Assembly (NCBI GenBank): GCA_028710385.1 | Contig: JAQTUC010000010.1 | Location: 1-19,130 of the forward strand | Direction: 5' to 3' | Origin: Candidatus Omnitrophota bacterium | Lineage (GTDB): Bacteria; Omnitrophota; Gorgyraeia; Duberdicusellales; 4484-171 | Length of the DNA: 19,130 nucleotides | Shown: positions 1 to 7,243 of the stretch, piece after piece | Numbering within the stretch: the first letter of the stretch is position 1 | How the letters are laid out: each line of letters opens with the position of its first letter | The notes under the pieces: generated by a model | The model's input: only the letters and a program-made list of their open reading frames with translations | Database searches by the model: none | Told to the model about the DNA's origin: nothing | Made by a program: the position numbers and the translations under genes

Positions 1-15
1 CAGGACTTTTTTCAT
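1..15 (-). CDS. Start of a probable response regulator (partial, runs off the left edge)
   Basis: Only five codons are inside the window: ATG at 15-13 then Lys-Lys-Val-Leu. MKKVL followed by a hydrophobic residue is a very common opening of CheY-type receivers (MKKVLIVDDE). The ATG lies 4 bases after the TAG of the histidine kinase, and the purine-rich AGAAAGAAGG inside the last kinase codons serves as a ribosome-binding site about 9 bases upstream. Position and spacing therefore say translationally coupled partner of the kinase. The receiver identity is inference from five residues plus context; another protein starting MKKVL is possible. Confidence 0.55.
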
Positions 16-19
16 AGCG

Positions 20-3000
20 CTAATACCTTCTTTCTTTAACCGGGAGCGTAAAATGAAATACTGAGCCCCTGCCTATTTCTGATTCTGCCCAGATTTCCCC
101 TTTGTGCCTCTCAATTATTTCCTTGCTTATGGCAAGCCCTAAACCGGTTGATCCGGTTTTTCTGTCTTTGCCTGCCTCCAGCTGTTCAAACGCCTTAAAA
201 AGCCTGGGCAAATCTTCTTTTTTTATTCCAATACCGGTATCCTCAACCTTGATTTCAACAATATTATCAAGCTTCGCCGAAGAAATTGTGATGCCGCCCT
301 TTTCAGTAAATTTGATTGCATTATTGATTAAGTTAGCAAGCACCTGAACAATTTTATCTCTGTCGCATTGTATTTTAGGTAAATCTTCTTCAAGCTTAAG
401 AACAATATCAAGCCCCTTGTCTTTGGCTACTGAAACCATTATTTTCTCCACTTCCCTGATAACTTCATTAATGTCGTTTTCAAGAAAATGGAATTCAAAT
501 TTTCCGCTTTCAAGTTTTTGGTAATCCAAAACATCATTTATCAACCTTGCAAGGCGGTCCACATTCCTCCGGGACATTTCAAGGAAATTTTTCTGATCGT
601 CATTAAGCGAACCGGCTGTGCCGTCCATAACGATTGAAATGCTTTCTTTTATGGCGGTAAGCGGCGTGCGCAGCTCATGCGAGACCATGGAGGTGAAATG
701 CGATTTAAGCTCCGCTGCCCGCGCAAGTTCCTGCTCTACTTTTTTACGTTCGGTTATATCTTTTATAATATGCACTGATCCCATAACCTCGCCGTTCTCA
801 TCAAATATAGGGGAAGTGGAAACTTCGAAATAGGCATTAAAACGTTCCTCGAAATATTCTAACCTTGATGGTTTCTTGGTTTTCATAGTATTCTGGTGCG
901 GGCAATTTAAGCATGGCTCATTGGTCTCATGTACAGTTGAATAGCATAATTTTCCGCAAAGCGCCTCCGGAGTGCTTTTAAATAAATCGGCGTAAGCCTT
1001 GTTCACTTTGATTAATCTTGAGTCCTTACCTTGTATGGACACGCAATCAGTGATGGAATTAAATGTAGCTTCCCATTCTTTTGCTGTTGAGGCAAGCTTT
1101 TCCTCCATTCTCTTACGCTCTGTGATATCTCTGGCAATCGCTGACGCGCCCACTACATTGCCATTGGCATCATAAACAGGAGACACTGTCAAGGCAACAT
1201 TTATTCTTACGCCGTCTTTTCTCATACGTACAGTCTCTAAATGCTCTACGCGGGCTCCTTCACGAATTTTATCAATCAACCCCATTGTTTCATCTTGATG
1301 CTCAGGCGGAGCCAGCATTGAAATATGCCTGCCTTTAACTTCATCCTCCGAATATCCGTAAATTTCTTCGGCGGCTTTATTCCATGAAATAATAATACCA
1401 TCCAAGGTCTTACCGACAATAGCATCATCCGAGGATTCAACTATAGCTGCAAGCTGTTGGGTAACCTCCTCTTTCCTGCGGCGCTCAGTAACGTCTCTAA
1501 ATACCAGTACTGCGCCTATAATATTTTCTTTTTCATCCTTAATTGGCGCAGCGCTATCATCAATAGAGCGCCTATCGCCGTTTTTAGAAATCAAAATGGT
1601 ATGATTGCTAAGTTTGGCAATTATACCCTGGCTAAGCGCTTTCTCTGCAGGATTGCTTACTTCTTTGCCTGTAGTTTCATTTACGATTTTAAAAATCTCC
1701 CGCAAATGCCTGCCAGCAGCTTCTTCTTTAGTGTAACCGGTCAAATCCTGCGCAACGCCGTTTATAAAAACCACATAGCCTTTGGCATCGGTAGCAATGA
1801 CTCCGTCGCCGATAGAACCAAGAGTAACCCTTAACCGTTCTTCGCTGTCGCGAAGCCGGGCTTCAATTCTCTTACGCTCATTAATTTCCCTGTTCAGATT
1901 GTCAATAGAAGTAGTTGAGCGTTTAAGGCCCTCTAACATGCTGTTAAAAGAATCCGCAAGCTGCTCTATTTCATCGCCTGTATTTATCTCTACCTTATAG
2001 TTTAAATCGCCACCTGCGACACGGTCAGTTGCTTCATGAAGCTTTTTTATCGGAGAAACCAGCACGCGGCTGAAAATAAATGCCACAGCCGCTATGACAA
2101 TCAACATTAGAAACAAAATAACTATTAATTGTATACCTATTTTTCTTAAAAGCGCAAACGCTTCTTCAATATTGTTATCCACGCCGACTATCCATTCTAT
2201 ATTATTCTGCAACAGGTGCGGCTCGGTAACTTTTGCCCATCCAATAAATATTTTTTCTTTTTGTTTAATCTGCCCGTCAGCAATCATCCAATAGTTCTTC
2301 TTTTTTAAAATTTTTTTAAAATCAGCCTGGCCAACGAGCGTTTCCGATAACGGTTTAACGTTTTCGCGGTATATAATAATCCCGTTTCTATCCAGCAAAA
2401 AGACGTTTCCTTGATTTTTGCTGACGCCTATATCTTCCAGCGGGCTTAACACACGCTTAATTCCCAGGACATCTTTACATATGCCCAACACAGTCCCGTC
2501 ATCATCTTTTACAGGAATAACTATAGCCATAGACCATGCGTTGCTTGACTCATCATAGGTAATATCTTCTATAAAAACACTGCCTTTACCGGAGTTAAAA
2601 GCTCTCTGCCACCAGTTTTCATCTGCCTGATAAAAATCACTGGTTTTTCCCGAAGCAGCCACTATCCCGCCGTATTTGTCGGTAACAAATATTTCTGAAA
2701 TGCCGGTATCTATCTTGTTTACGATTTTTAAGAAATTGCTGGCATCGTTGTCAAGATACCTTTTAATTTGAGGATCATCATTTGAGGCTTTGGCCCATCG
2801 CGCGTCCTTTTGCTTAAAATATTCAGCCATAGCCTCTTTACCCATATTGACGTATTCCAGGTTGCTTTTTTTAATCTCATCTTTGATGGCTCTGACCGAT
2901 AGATATGCCTCAAGGTCAAGTATTTCCTCGTTTATAACCCTATCAATGGATTCAGAAAGCAACTCTGCAGTTCTTGCGCGCTCCATGCCCAGAGTATTGC

Positions 3001-3127
3001 GGAATAAACCTGTCACCCAAAAAGAGCCTAAACCAACGCCTATGCTTATAGCTATAGCTAGCGACACCAGGATAGCTATAGCTATTTTATACTGCATCCC
3101 AGTCTTATGTTTGACGGAATTCTTCAT
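20..3127 (-). CDS. Membrane sensor histidine kinase, Cache-HAMP-PAS-PAS-PAS-HisKA-HATPase
   Basis: A 1035-residue sensor kinase that should autophosphorylate and feed response regulators. An N-terminal membrane helix (about residues 13-38) is followed by a roughly 290-residue extracytoplasmic double-Cache-like sensor, a second helix (about 332-356), and a HAMP linker (about 357-410). Then come three PAS domains (about 428-550, 555-680, 690-800), each ending in the typical D-[IV]-T-E-R-[KR] exit. The HisKA H box SHELRTPL has phospho-His at 817. The ATPase has the N box LINNAIKF, G1 DTGIGI, F box FKAFEQLE and G2 GSTGLGLA, so catalysis looks intact. There is no fused receiver. The third PAS carries Cys724, Cys728, Cys739 and Cys742. 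The ATG has no clear Shine-Dalgarno but follows a promoter-like pair at 3146-3173. It lies 84 bases after the glycosyltransferase and is the likely phosphodonor for the nearby receivers (inference). Confidence 0.95.
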   Translation of the reverse strand: MKNSVKHKTGMQYKIAIAILVSLAIAISIGVGLGSFWVTGLFRNTLGMERARTAELLSESIDRVINEEILDLEAYLSVRAIKDEIKKSNLEYVNMGKEAMAEYFKQKDARWAKASNDDPQIKRYLDNDASNFLKIVNKIDTGISEIFVTDKYGGIVAASGKTSDFYQADENWWQRAFNSGKGSVFIEDITYDESSNAWSMAIVIPVKDDDGTVLGICKDVLGIKRVLSPLEDIGVSKNQGNVFLLDRNGIIIYRENVKPLSETLVGQADFKKILKKKNYWMIADGQIKQKEKIFIGWAKVTEPHLLQNNIEWIVGVDNNIEEAFALLRKIGIQLIVILFLMLIVIAAVAFIFSRVLVSPIKKLHEATDRVAGGDLNYKVEINTGDEIEQLADSFNSMLEGLKRSTTSIDNLNREINERKRIEARLRDSEERLRVTLGSIGDGVIATDAKGYVVFINGVAQDLTGYTKEEAAGRHLREIFKIVNETTGKEVSNPAEKALSQGIIAKLSNHTILISKNGDRRSIDDSAAPIKDEKENIIGAVLVFRDVTERRRKEEVTQQLAAIVESSDDAIVGKTLDGIIISWNKAAEEIYGYSEDEVKGRHISMLAPPEHQDETMGLIDKIREGARVEHLETVRMRKDGVRINVALTVSPVYDANGNVVGASAIARDITERKRMEEKLASTAKEWEATFNSITDCVSIQGKDSRLIKVNKAYADLFKSTPEALCGKLCYSTVHETNEPCLNCPHQNTMKTKKPSRLEYFEERFNAYFEVSTSPIFDENGEVMGSVHIIKDITERKKVEQELARAAELKSHFTSMVSHELRTPLTAIKESISIVMDGTAGSLNDDQKNFLEMSRRNVDRLARLINDVLDYQKLESGKFEFHFLENDINEVIREVEKIMVSVAKDKGLDIVLKLEEDLPKIQCDRDKIVQVLANLINNAIKFTEKGGITISSAKLDNIVEIKVEDTGIGIKKEDLPRLFKAFEQLEAGKDRKTGSTGLGLAISKEIIERHKGEIWAESEIGRGSVFHFTLPVKERRY

Positions 3128-3145
3128 GGTTAATTTTGTTTAGTC

Positions 3146-3173
3146 ATTATATGAAATTTTCAATTTTATTCAA
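3146..3173 (-). promoter_or_regulatory. Sigma70-type promoter for the histidine kinase
   Basis: On the minus strand a TTGAAT (3173-3168) and a perfect TATAAT (3151-3146) are separated by 16 bases. Predicted start of transcription is near 3139, leaving a leader of about 12 bases before the kinase ATG at 3127. It sits in the 84-base gap after the glycosyltransferase, so kinase plus following regulator could be transcribed independently of the polysaccharide genes. The surroundings are AT-rich, so a chance match is possible. Confidence 0.5.
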
Positions 3174-3211
3174 AAGCAATCATAAATCAAATAGTTTTGT
3201 GAAATAAATAC

Positions 3212-4531
3212 CTAAGTTGTTTTCCGCTTTGCCCTTTGGTATTTGCTGTGCTCCTTTGCTTTAGCAAAATATTTGTAAGTACCTAACAGCTTCGCCGCAG
3301 AAATTATCCAACGGTACGCAAGAAATTCTAAAAAGGTTAAAAAGATAAGGTAAATTACGTAACGCACCCTGAATAATCTTTGAATACGCACAAAGGAAAA
3401 TATAGATACTAACGAGATAAGCGCCTGGGATAAAATCATGAGCAACAAAAATGCAAAAAAAGTTTTTATGGAAAGCGCGCCGAGCCACCAACCCGCAGCA
3501 ATAAAAGCAATACTGGAAACTTCAAAAAATACGCCCAGAACTTCATAAAGAAGGAAATAAGGAAAAGTCAGAAAAGCAAAAGCGCCATACCTGGGGTTTA
3601 ACATCATATATTTGTAGCGCCATATGGTTTCATCGGTAACGCGCTGCCAGCGTTCGCGTTGCGAAAGCAGGGAACGGATATTACTAGGGCCTTCAGTCCA
3701 ACCTATATAGTAAGGCAACATCATTATCCTGTATCCTTTATCTTTATTTTTCGCCAGATAGTCGTGCGCGCGAAAAGTAAATTCTATGTCTTCGCAGGTA
3801 AAATCTAAAGCGAAGCCGCCAAGCTCATACAAAACATCCCTGCGCCAAAGAGCAAAACCGCCGGAGACAGTAGGCATGGCATTATACCTGCTCCAACCGA
3901 TACGATTGCCTATAAACGAGCGTATATATTCCATATTCTGATAAGCCACTATGGGATTTAAAGAAAAACTTCTTTCAATAATCCTTCCATCTTTTATTTT
4001 AAGGTCGTTGGAAAGGCCAAAATAACTTCCTATACCTATAATTTTTTCCGGTTCACGCTGCACGTGCGCCATCACCTTAAGCAAAGCGTTTTGCTCAAGA
4101 ACCGTATCTGCGTCAATTACGCATATATATTCGTTTTTTGCTAAATTAAGCCCGGCGTTGACTGCGCCGGCTTTTTTAGCGCCTGCTTCTTTATGTATAA
4201 CGGTCACTTGCGGATATTTTTCGCTCCTTAATATTTTACTGACTATGCCATCCTTGTAATGTTTTACGTAAGGGGTGTCAATGGGCTTTAAATTTAGCAT
4301 AGAATTAAGAATCTCAAAAGTTTTGTCAGTAGACCCGTCATCTACGACTACAACTTCAAATTTCGGATAATTCAGGTTAAGTATTGACAATAAAGAATCG
4401 CGTATCCATTCTTCTTCGTTGTGTGCCGGCAGTATTATGCTTACGGGTATGGCTATGGTTGAAAGATAGTTAAGCGGATAGTCCTCTTCTTCGCTCTCCC
4501 AGGAACGTTTACGGCCCTCAATAAAGCCCAC
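3212..4531 (-). CDS. Family 2 glycosyltransferase, processive polysaccharide synthase type (N-terminus cut by an amber codon)
   Basis: A membrane glycosyltransferase expected to polymerise a nucleotide-activated sugar at the cytoplasmic face and thread the chain through the membrane. The GT-A core shows VSIILPAHNEE, DDGSTD (64-69), DAD (140-142), CED (246-248) and QRERW (291-295). The last is the QxxRW signature of processive GT2 enzymes such as cellulose, hyaluronan and PNAG synthases. Four hydrophobic helices follow (about 316-336, 338-358, 358-380, 391-410). The given start is a GTG at 4531 with no ribosome-binding site. The same frame continues upstream without a frameshift to an ATG at 4627, five bases after the HEAT gene stop, but a TAG at 4549-4547 interrupts it inside the N-terminal membrane helix. 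Either the gene is broken, or the amber is an error or is suppressed. Its own terminator codon is also TAG. The product resembles E. coli YaiP in being next to a YaiO. Confidence 0.9.
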   Translation of the reverse strand: MGFIEGRKRSWESEEEDYPLNYLSTIAIPVSIILPAHNEEEWIRDSLLSILNLNYPKFEVVVVDDGSTDKTFEILNSMLNLKPIDTPYVKHYKDGIVSKILRSEKYPQVTVIHKEAGAKKAGAVNAGLNLAKNEYICVIDADTVLEQNALLKVMAHVQREPEKIIGIGSYFGLSNDLKIKDGRIIERSFSLNPIVAYQNMEYIRSFIGNRIGWSRYNAMPTVSGGFALWRRDVLYELGGFALDFTCEDIEFTFRAHDYLAKNKDKGYRIMMLPYYIGWTEGPSNIRSLLSQRERWQRVTDETIWRYKYMMLNPRYGAFAFLTFPYFLLYEVLGVFFEVSSIAFIAAGWWLGALSIKTFFAFLLLMILSQALISLVSIFSFVRIQRLFRVRYVIYLIFLTFLEFLAYRWIISAAKLLGTYKYFAKAKEHSKYQRAKRKTT

Positions 4532-4627
4532 AAAGGCGAGAAAAATCTAAAAAGCAGTAAGCAGAATAAAATACCCGAAGAAGACAAGAAACACTACGTA
4601 GGTAACTTTTGCAAAAATAATGTTCAT
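4532..4627 (-). pseudogene. N-terminal membrane helix of the glycosyltransferase, interrupted by in-frame TAG
   Basis: Starting at the ATG at 4627-4625, the frame reads MNIIFAKVTYVVFLVFFGY, then FILLTAF, then TAG (4549-4547), then IFLAFVGFIEGRKRSWE, joining the downstream ORF with no frame change. The hydrophobic stretch continues on both sides of the stop, as expected for the N-terminal helix region of GT2 synthases. Synthases of this kind often have an aromatic residue around this point, so a Tyr codon TAT/TAC changed to TAG is the simplest origin (inference). The ATG is 5 bases past the TAA of the HEAT gene, the spacing expected for translational coupling, which supports it as the original start. 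Confidence 0.85.
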
Positions 4628-4632
4628 ATAAT

Positions 4633-5916
4633 TTAGTCTGCTCTTCCTGCCATGCTTTGTTCTATGTGCGTTGCCATAGCTTTGTCTATTTTTCTAATGG
4701 CATCCAAAATTTTTGCGCGGTTTTCAACAGTGAAATTTAACAATGCGGTTTCCAGGCCAAAATGCGCGCGGGACAATATCATACCTTCCAATACCTTAAG
4801 GGAATGGTTTCTTCCTTTATCGTTTTCGGATAAAATATCATTCAACAGCTTTAAAAGATAACCTGAAATTTCCAATGCTTTGACGCAGGTTCTTTTGGCT
4901 ATCACATCATCGCCATACAAAAATTTTTCTATATAAGGCATAGCCGGCTCAATATGCCCGGCCAATACGCTTTCAACACTTTCTATAACCGATAATGACG
5001 GGTCGTGAATTCTTTCTATGATTTGCGAAAGGCAATCTTTGCCTGAAATTTTTGAAAGCGCCATTACCGCTTCTGCCCTAACCAGCCAAAAGTTATGTTT
5101 GAGGCATTTAGCAAGTACGTCTTTGGCTTCTTTGGCGCCAAGCTCACCCAAACAGTTGCAGGCAGCTGCGCAAACCTCTTCGGAATCATCCTCCGTTAAT
5201 TCTTCTATTCTTTTTAAATAGCCCGCAGGTTTTAATTTTGAAATTAACCTTAACGCAAAAATGCGAATCTGCGGGTTCTTATCGTCTAAAAACGAAGCAA
5301 TATTTTCTGCTATCTCTAAAGGAAAAGTTTCCAATACAGAAAGAATCTTAAATTGATATCTCGTATTCTTTCTCAAGCAATTCAATAATATTTTTGAAGA
5401 TTGGACTGTACGGATCTGGCCTAAGGCAAGAATAGAAAAATAAACGATATCCTCATCCCGGTCATTGATTGTTTTTTTAAGGATACCGGTTGAAGATTCA
5501 GCCTGGGCATAACCCAAGGCCAGAATTGCTTCTGTGCGGCGCCATTTGTTCCAGGAATTTTTAGCAATATTTTCTATCCTGGCGGTTACCTTTCCTGATA
5601 AAAAACACTGTTTAATAACTTTTTGCTCTGTCTCATTAAAAAATGCAGCGTCCCGGATTCTGTTGGTTGAGGCGTCAAGAAATTGCTGTAAATTTATTTC
5701 GGAAGCCAGCGGCAAACAAACACCAGCGTTTAATTTTTGCCCGGATAAAACCAGCTCATAAATATTATTTTTTATTTTAAGCAGTTTGCCGGCCCGGCGC
5801 TGCCAATTGTATTCTTTTATAATCGCATAGACAATAGTCAGTGCCGTAAAGATCAAGATGAAAAACAACAATATAGCATCAATTTTAAAAATTAAACCAG
5901 TATGGTAGTTATACAT
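4633..5916 (-). CDS. Membrane-anchored HEAT-repeat protein
   Basis: A 427-residue protein with one N-terminal transmembrane helix (about residues 9-32), a basic stop-transfer segment, and then a long all-helical array from about 95 to 390. The array has recurring HEAT/PBS-lyase-like units: RRTEAILALGYAQA, DIVYFSILALGQI, VCAAACNCLGELGAKEAKDVL, VRAEAVMALSKI. Such arrays are protein-binding scaffolds with no catalytic residues. Its ATG follows the YaiO stop after a single base (TAG-T-ATG) and its TAA is 5 bases before the glycosyltransferase start, so the three genes should be one translationally coupled unit. A reasonable inference is that it docks the synthase to a regulator or to the export apparatus, taking the part that PilZ or TPR proteins play in other exopolysaccharide systems. 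A precise function cannot be read from the sequence. Confidence 0.88.
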   Translation of the reverse strand: MYNYHTGLIFKIDAILLFFILIFTALTIVYAIIKEYNWQRRAGKLLKIKNNIYELVLSGQKLNAGVCLPLASEINLQQFLDASTNRIRDAAFFNETEQKVIKQCFLSGKVTARIENIAKNSWNKWRRTEAILALGYAQAESSTGILKKTINDRDEDIVYFSILALGQIRTVQSSKILLNCLRKNTRYQFKILSVLETFPLEIAENIASFLDDKNPQIRIFALRLISKLKPAGYLKRIEELTEDDSEEVCAAACNCLGELGAKEAKDVLAKCLKHNFWLVRAEAVMALSKISGKDCLSQIIERIHDPSLSVIESVESVLAGHIEPAMPYIEKFLYGDDVIAKRTCVKALEISGYLLKLLNDILSENDKGRNHSLKVLEGMILSRAHFGLETALLNFTVENRAKILDAIRKIDKAMATHIEQSMAGRAD

Positions 5917-5917
5917 A

Positions 5918-6775
5918 CTAAAATTTAATGGATAGCCCGAAATTGAGGCCGCGTTTTATGAAGCTGGGTTTCTCCATACCGTAAGAATAGCCCAATCTAA
6001 GGTTTAAATCTTTATATAAGTTCAAAGTAAATCCTGTAAAAATTATATAACCATATTCCTTATTCGCGGACAGCTCATATATATCATAAAGGCGTTCCCC
6101 GACTGCCGCGCCAAGCGACCAGTGCAATGAGTCAGTTATTTCAAAATCGCCTTTAACCGTGCCGAATTGCGAATTACCGCGGCTTTCTATCATAGATACA
6201 CCGTAATCAACGCTGACATAGTTATTGCCAAAATAATAGATTAAACCCGGGTAAATCAGATAGGTGTCGTTTTGTTTGTAGTTTCTGTAGTTATAGCCGC
6301 CCTGCCAATAGAGATTCCCGGTAAGTTTATGGCTAATCTCAAGAATGTTCTGGAATTTGTATATAAAATCCACGTCCGAGCCAAAGCCAAATTCTTCATG
6401 AATATAGTAATTTTTAAAAGGAATAACGGTGCCGAAATTATACGTATAATCTTTATCGGCAAAACGCTTCAACTGCGCCGCATAGGTGTATAACTGGATA
6501 TTCTTATATTCATATCCTATGCGTTCATCCATTTCATTCCAGTTGCCAAAACGCGAGCCCTGGTTTACTCTGCCATATTCATAAAATTCGCCTAAATACC
6601 ATTTGCCTTTTTCCGACGGCACTGCCGTAGGCAACGGAGGTTTTCCCTGCACCAGTCTTTCGCTGGGTATTTCCTGAGCGGCATAAATATTGAGGCAGGA
6701 CGGTAGGAATAAAAATAATCCTAGAAATATTTTTATCAACCCAGATAGTCTTTTAGGCGTATCCCCTAATGCCAT
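5918..6775 (-). CDS. YaiO-family outer-membrane beta-barrel protein
   Basis: A 285-residue exported protein. A basic start and hydrophobic core (about residues 9-30) with IYA-AQE gives a probable signal peptidase I site near residue 33. The mature part is a series of alternating aromatic beta-strands (for example NYYIHEEFGFG, LYWQGGYNYRNYKQ, NYVSVDYGVSMIES, DLNLRLGYSYGME) and the chain ends in Phe (LSIKF), the outer-membrane assembly signal. The layout, length and strand style match YaiO-type barrels, which in E. coli sit beside the glycosyltransferase YaiP. The likely role is the outer-membrane pore of the polysaccharide exporter encoded by the coupled genes (inference). The start is 17 bases after the upstream response regulator, with only a weak AGAG ribosome-binding site; the stop is TAG. 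Family assignment is by pattern and context, not alignment. Confidence 0.8.
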   Translation of the reverse strand: MALGDTPKRLSGLIKIFLGLFLFLPSCLNIYAAQEIPSERLVQGKPPLPTAVPSEKGKWYLGEFYEYGRVNQGSRFGNWNEMDERIGYEYKNIQLYTYAAQLKRFADKDYTYNFGTVIPFKNYYIHEEFGFGSDVDFIYKFQNILEISHKLTGNLYWQGGYNYRNYKQNDTYLIYPGLIYYFGNNYVSVDYGVSMIESRGNSQFGTVKGDFEITDSLHWSLGAAVGERLYDIYELSANKEYGYIIFTGFTLNLYKDLNLRLGYSYGMEKPSFIKRGLNFGLSIKF

Positions 6776-6792
6776 GGCTGCTCTAATATAAA

Positions 6793-7179
6793 TTATTTTT
6801 TATATTTTGCCGCAATACTTATTGCCGCGGTTATATTCTTTATCTGGGCCTGAAGATCATCTGTTTTCATTATAAAACCGGAAGCGTTGAGAGTGTTTGC
6901 CAGTTTAAATCTTTCTTCGTTAGAAAACGCAGTAATCATAAAAATAGGAATATTGGCGTTTTCCTTGCGAATCCTGCGTAAAACATCTATACCGTCAATG
7001 CGGGGCATCATAATATCAAGCAAAATAGCGTCCGGTTTTTCTTTGCTAAACTTTTCCAAAGCGTCAGCGCCATCCCGCGCAGTTATCACTTCATAGTTAT
7101 TAGCCTGCAGCCTTTTGGTAAGAATTTCCAACAAATCAACCTCGTCATCAACTACTAATATTTTAGTTTTCTTTTCCAT
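6793..7179 (-). CDS. Receiver-only response regulator (CheY-like)
   Basis: A 128-residue single receiver domain. The acidic pocket is Asp11/Asp12, the phospho-acceptor is Asp55 (LLDIMMP), and the switch residues are Thr83 and Lys105, so phosphorylation and switching should be normal. The chain stops soon after helix 5, so there is no DNA-binding or enzymatic output domain. The ATG is preceded by AAGGAGG at an ideal distance, the best ribosome-binding site of the locus, suggesting abundant product. It lies 17 bases before the YaiO gene and 64 bases after the receiver-epimerase gene. Being first in the tightly packed RR-YaiO-HEAT-glycosyltransferase block, it probably acts by binding a partner in that block, with the HEAT protein the obvious candidate (inference). 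Confidence 0.93.
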   Translation of the reverse strand: MEKKTKILVVDDEVDLLEILTKRLQANNYEVITARDGADALEKFSKEKPDAILLDIMMPRIDGIDVLRRIRKENANIPIFMITAFSNEERFKLANTLNASGFIMKTDDLQAQIKNITAAISIAAKYKK

Positions 7180-7243
7180 GCCGCAACCTCCTTAATCATA
7201 AATAATTCCGATAATTCATATACATTTTATGAGATTACGCTAA

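Noticed and set aside
1457..1834. 125-codon plus-strand frame opposite the histidine kinase
   Set aside because: It is antisense to conserved PAS coding sequence and shows only shadow composition, with no ribosome-binding site or domain.
4547..4549. Genome-wide reassignment of TAG to a sense codon
   Set aside because: TAG terminates the histidine kinase, the glycosyltransferase itself, the YaiO-like gene and the autotransporter at sensible family ends (two of them straight after a terminal Phe barrel signal), so TAG works as stop here.
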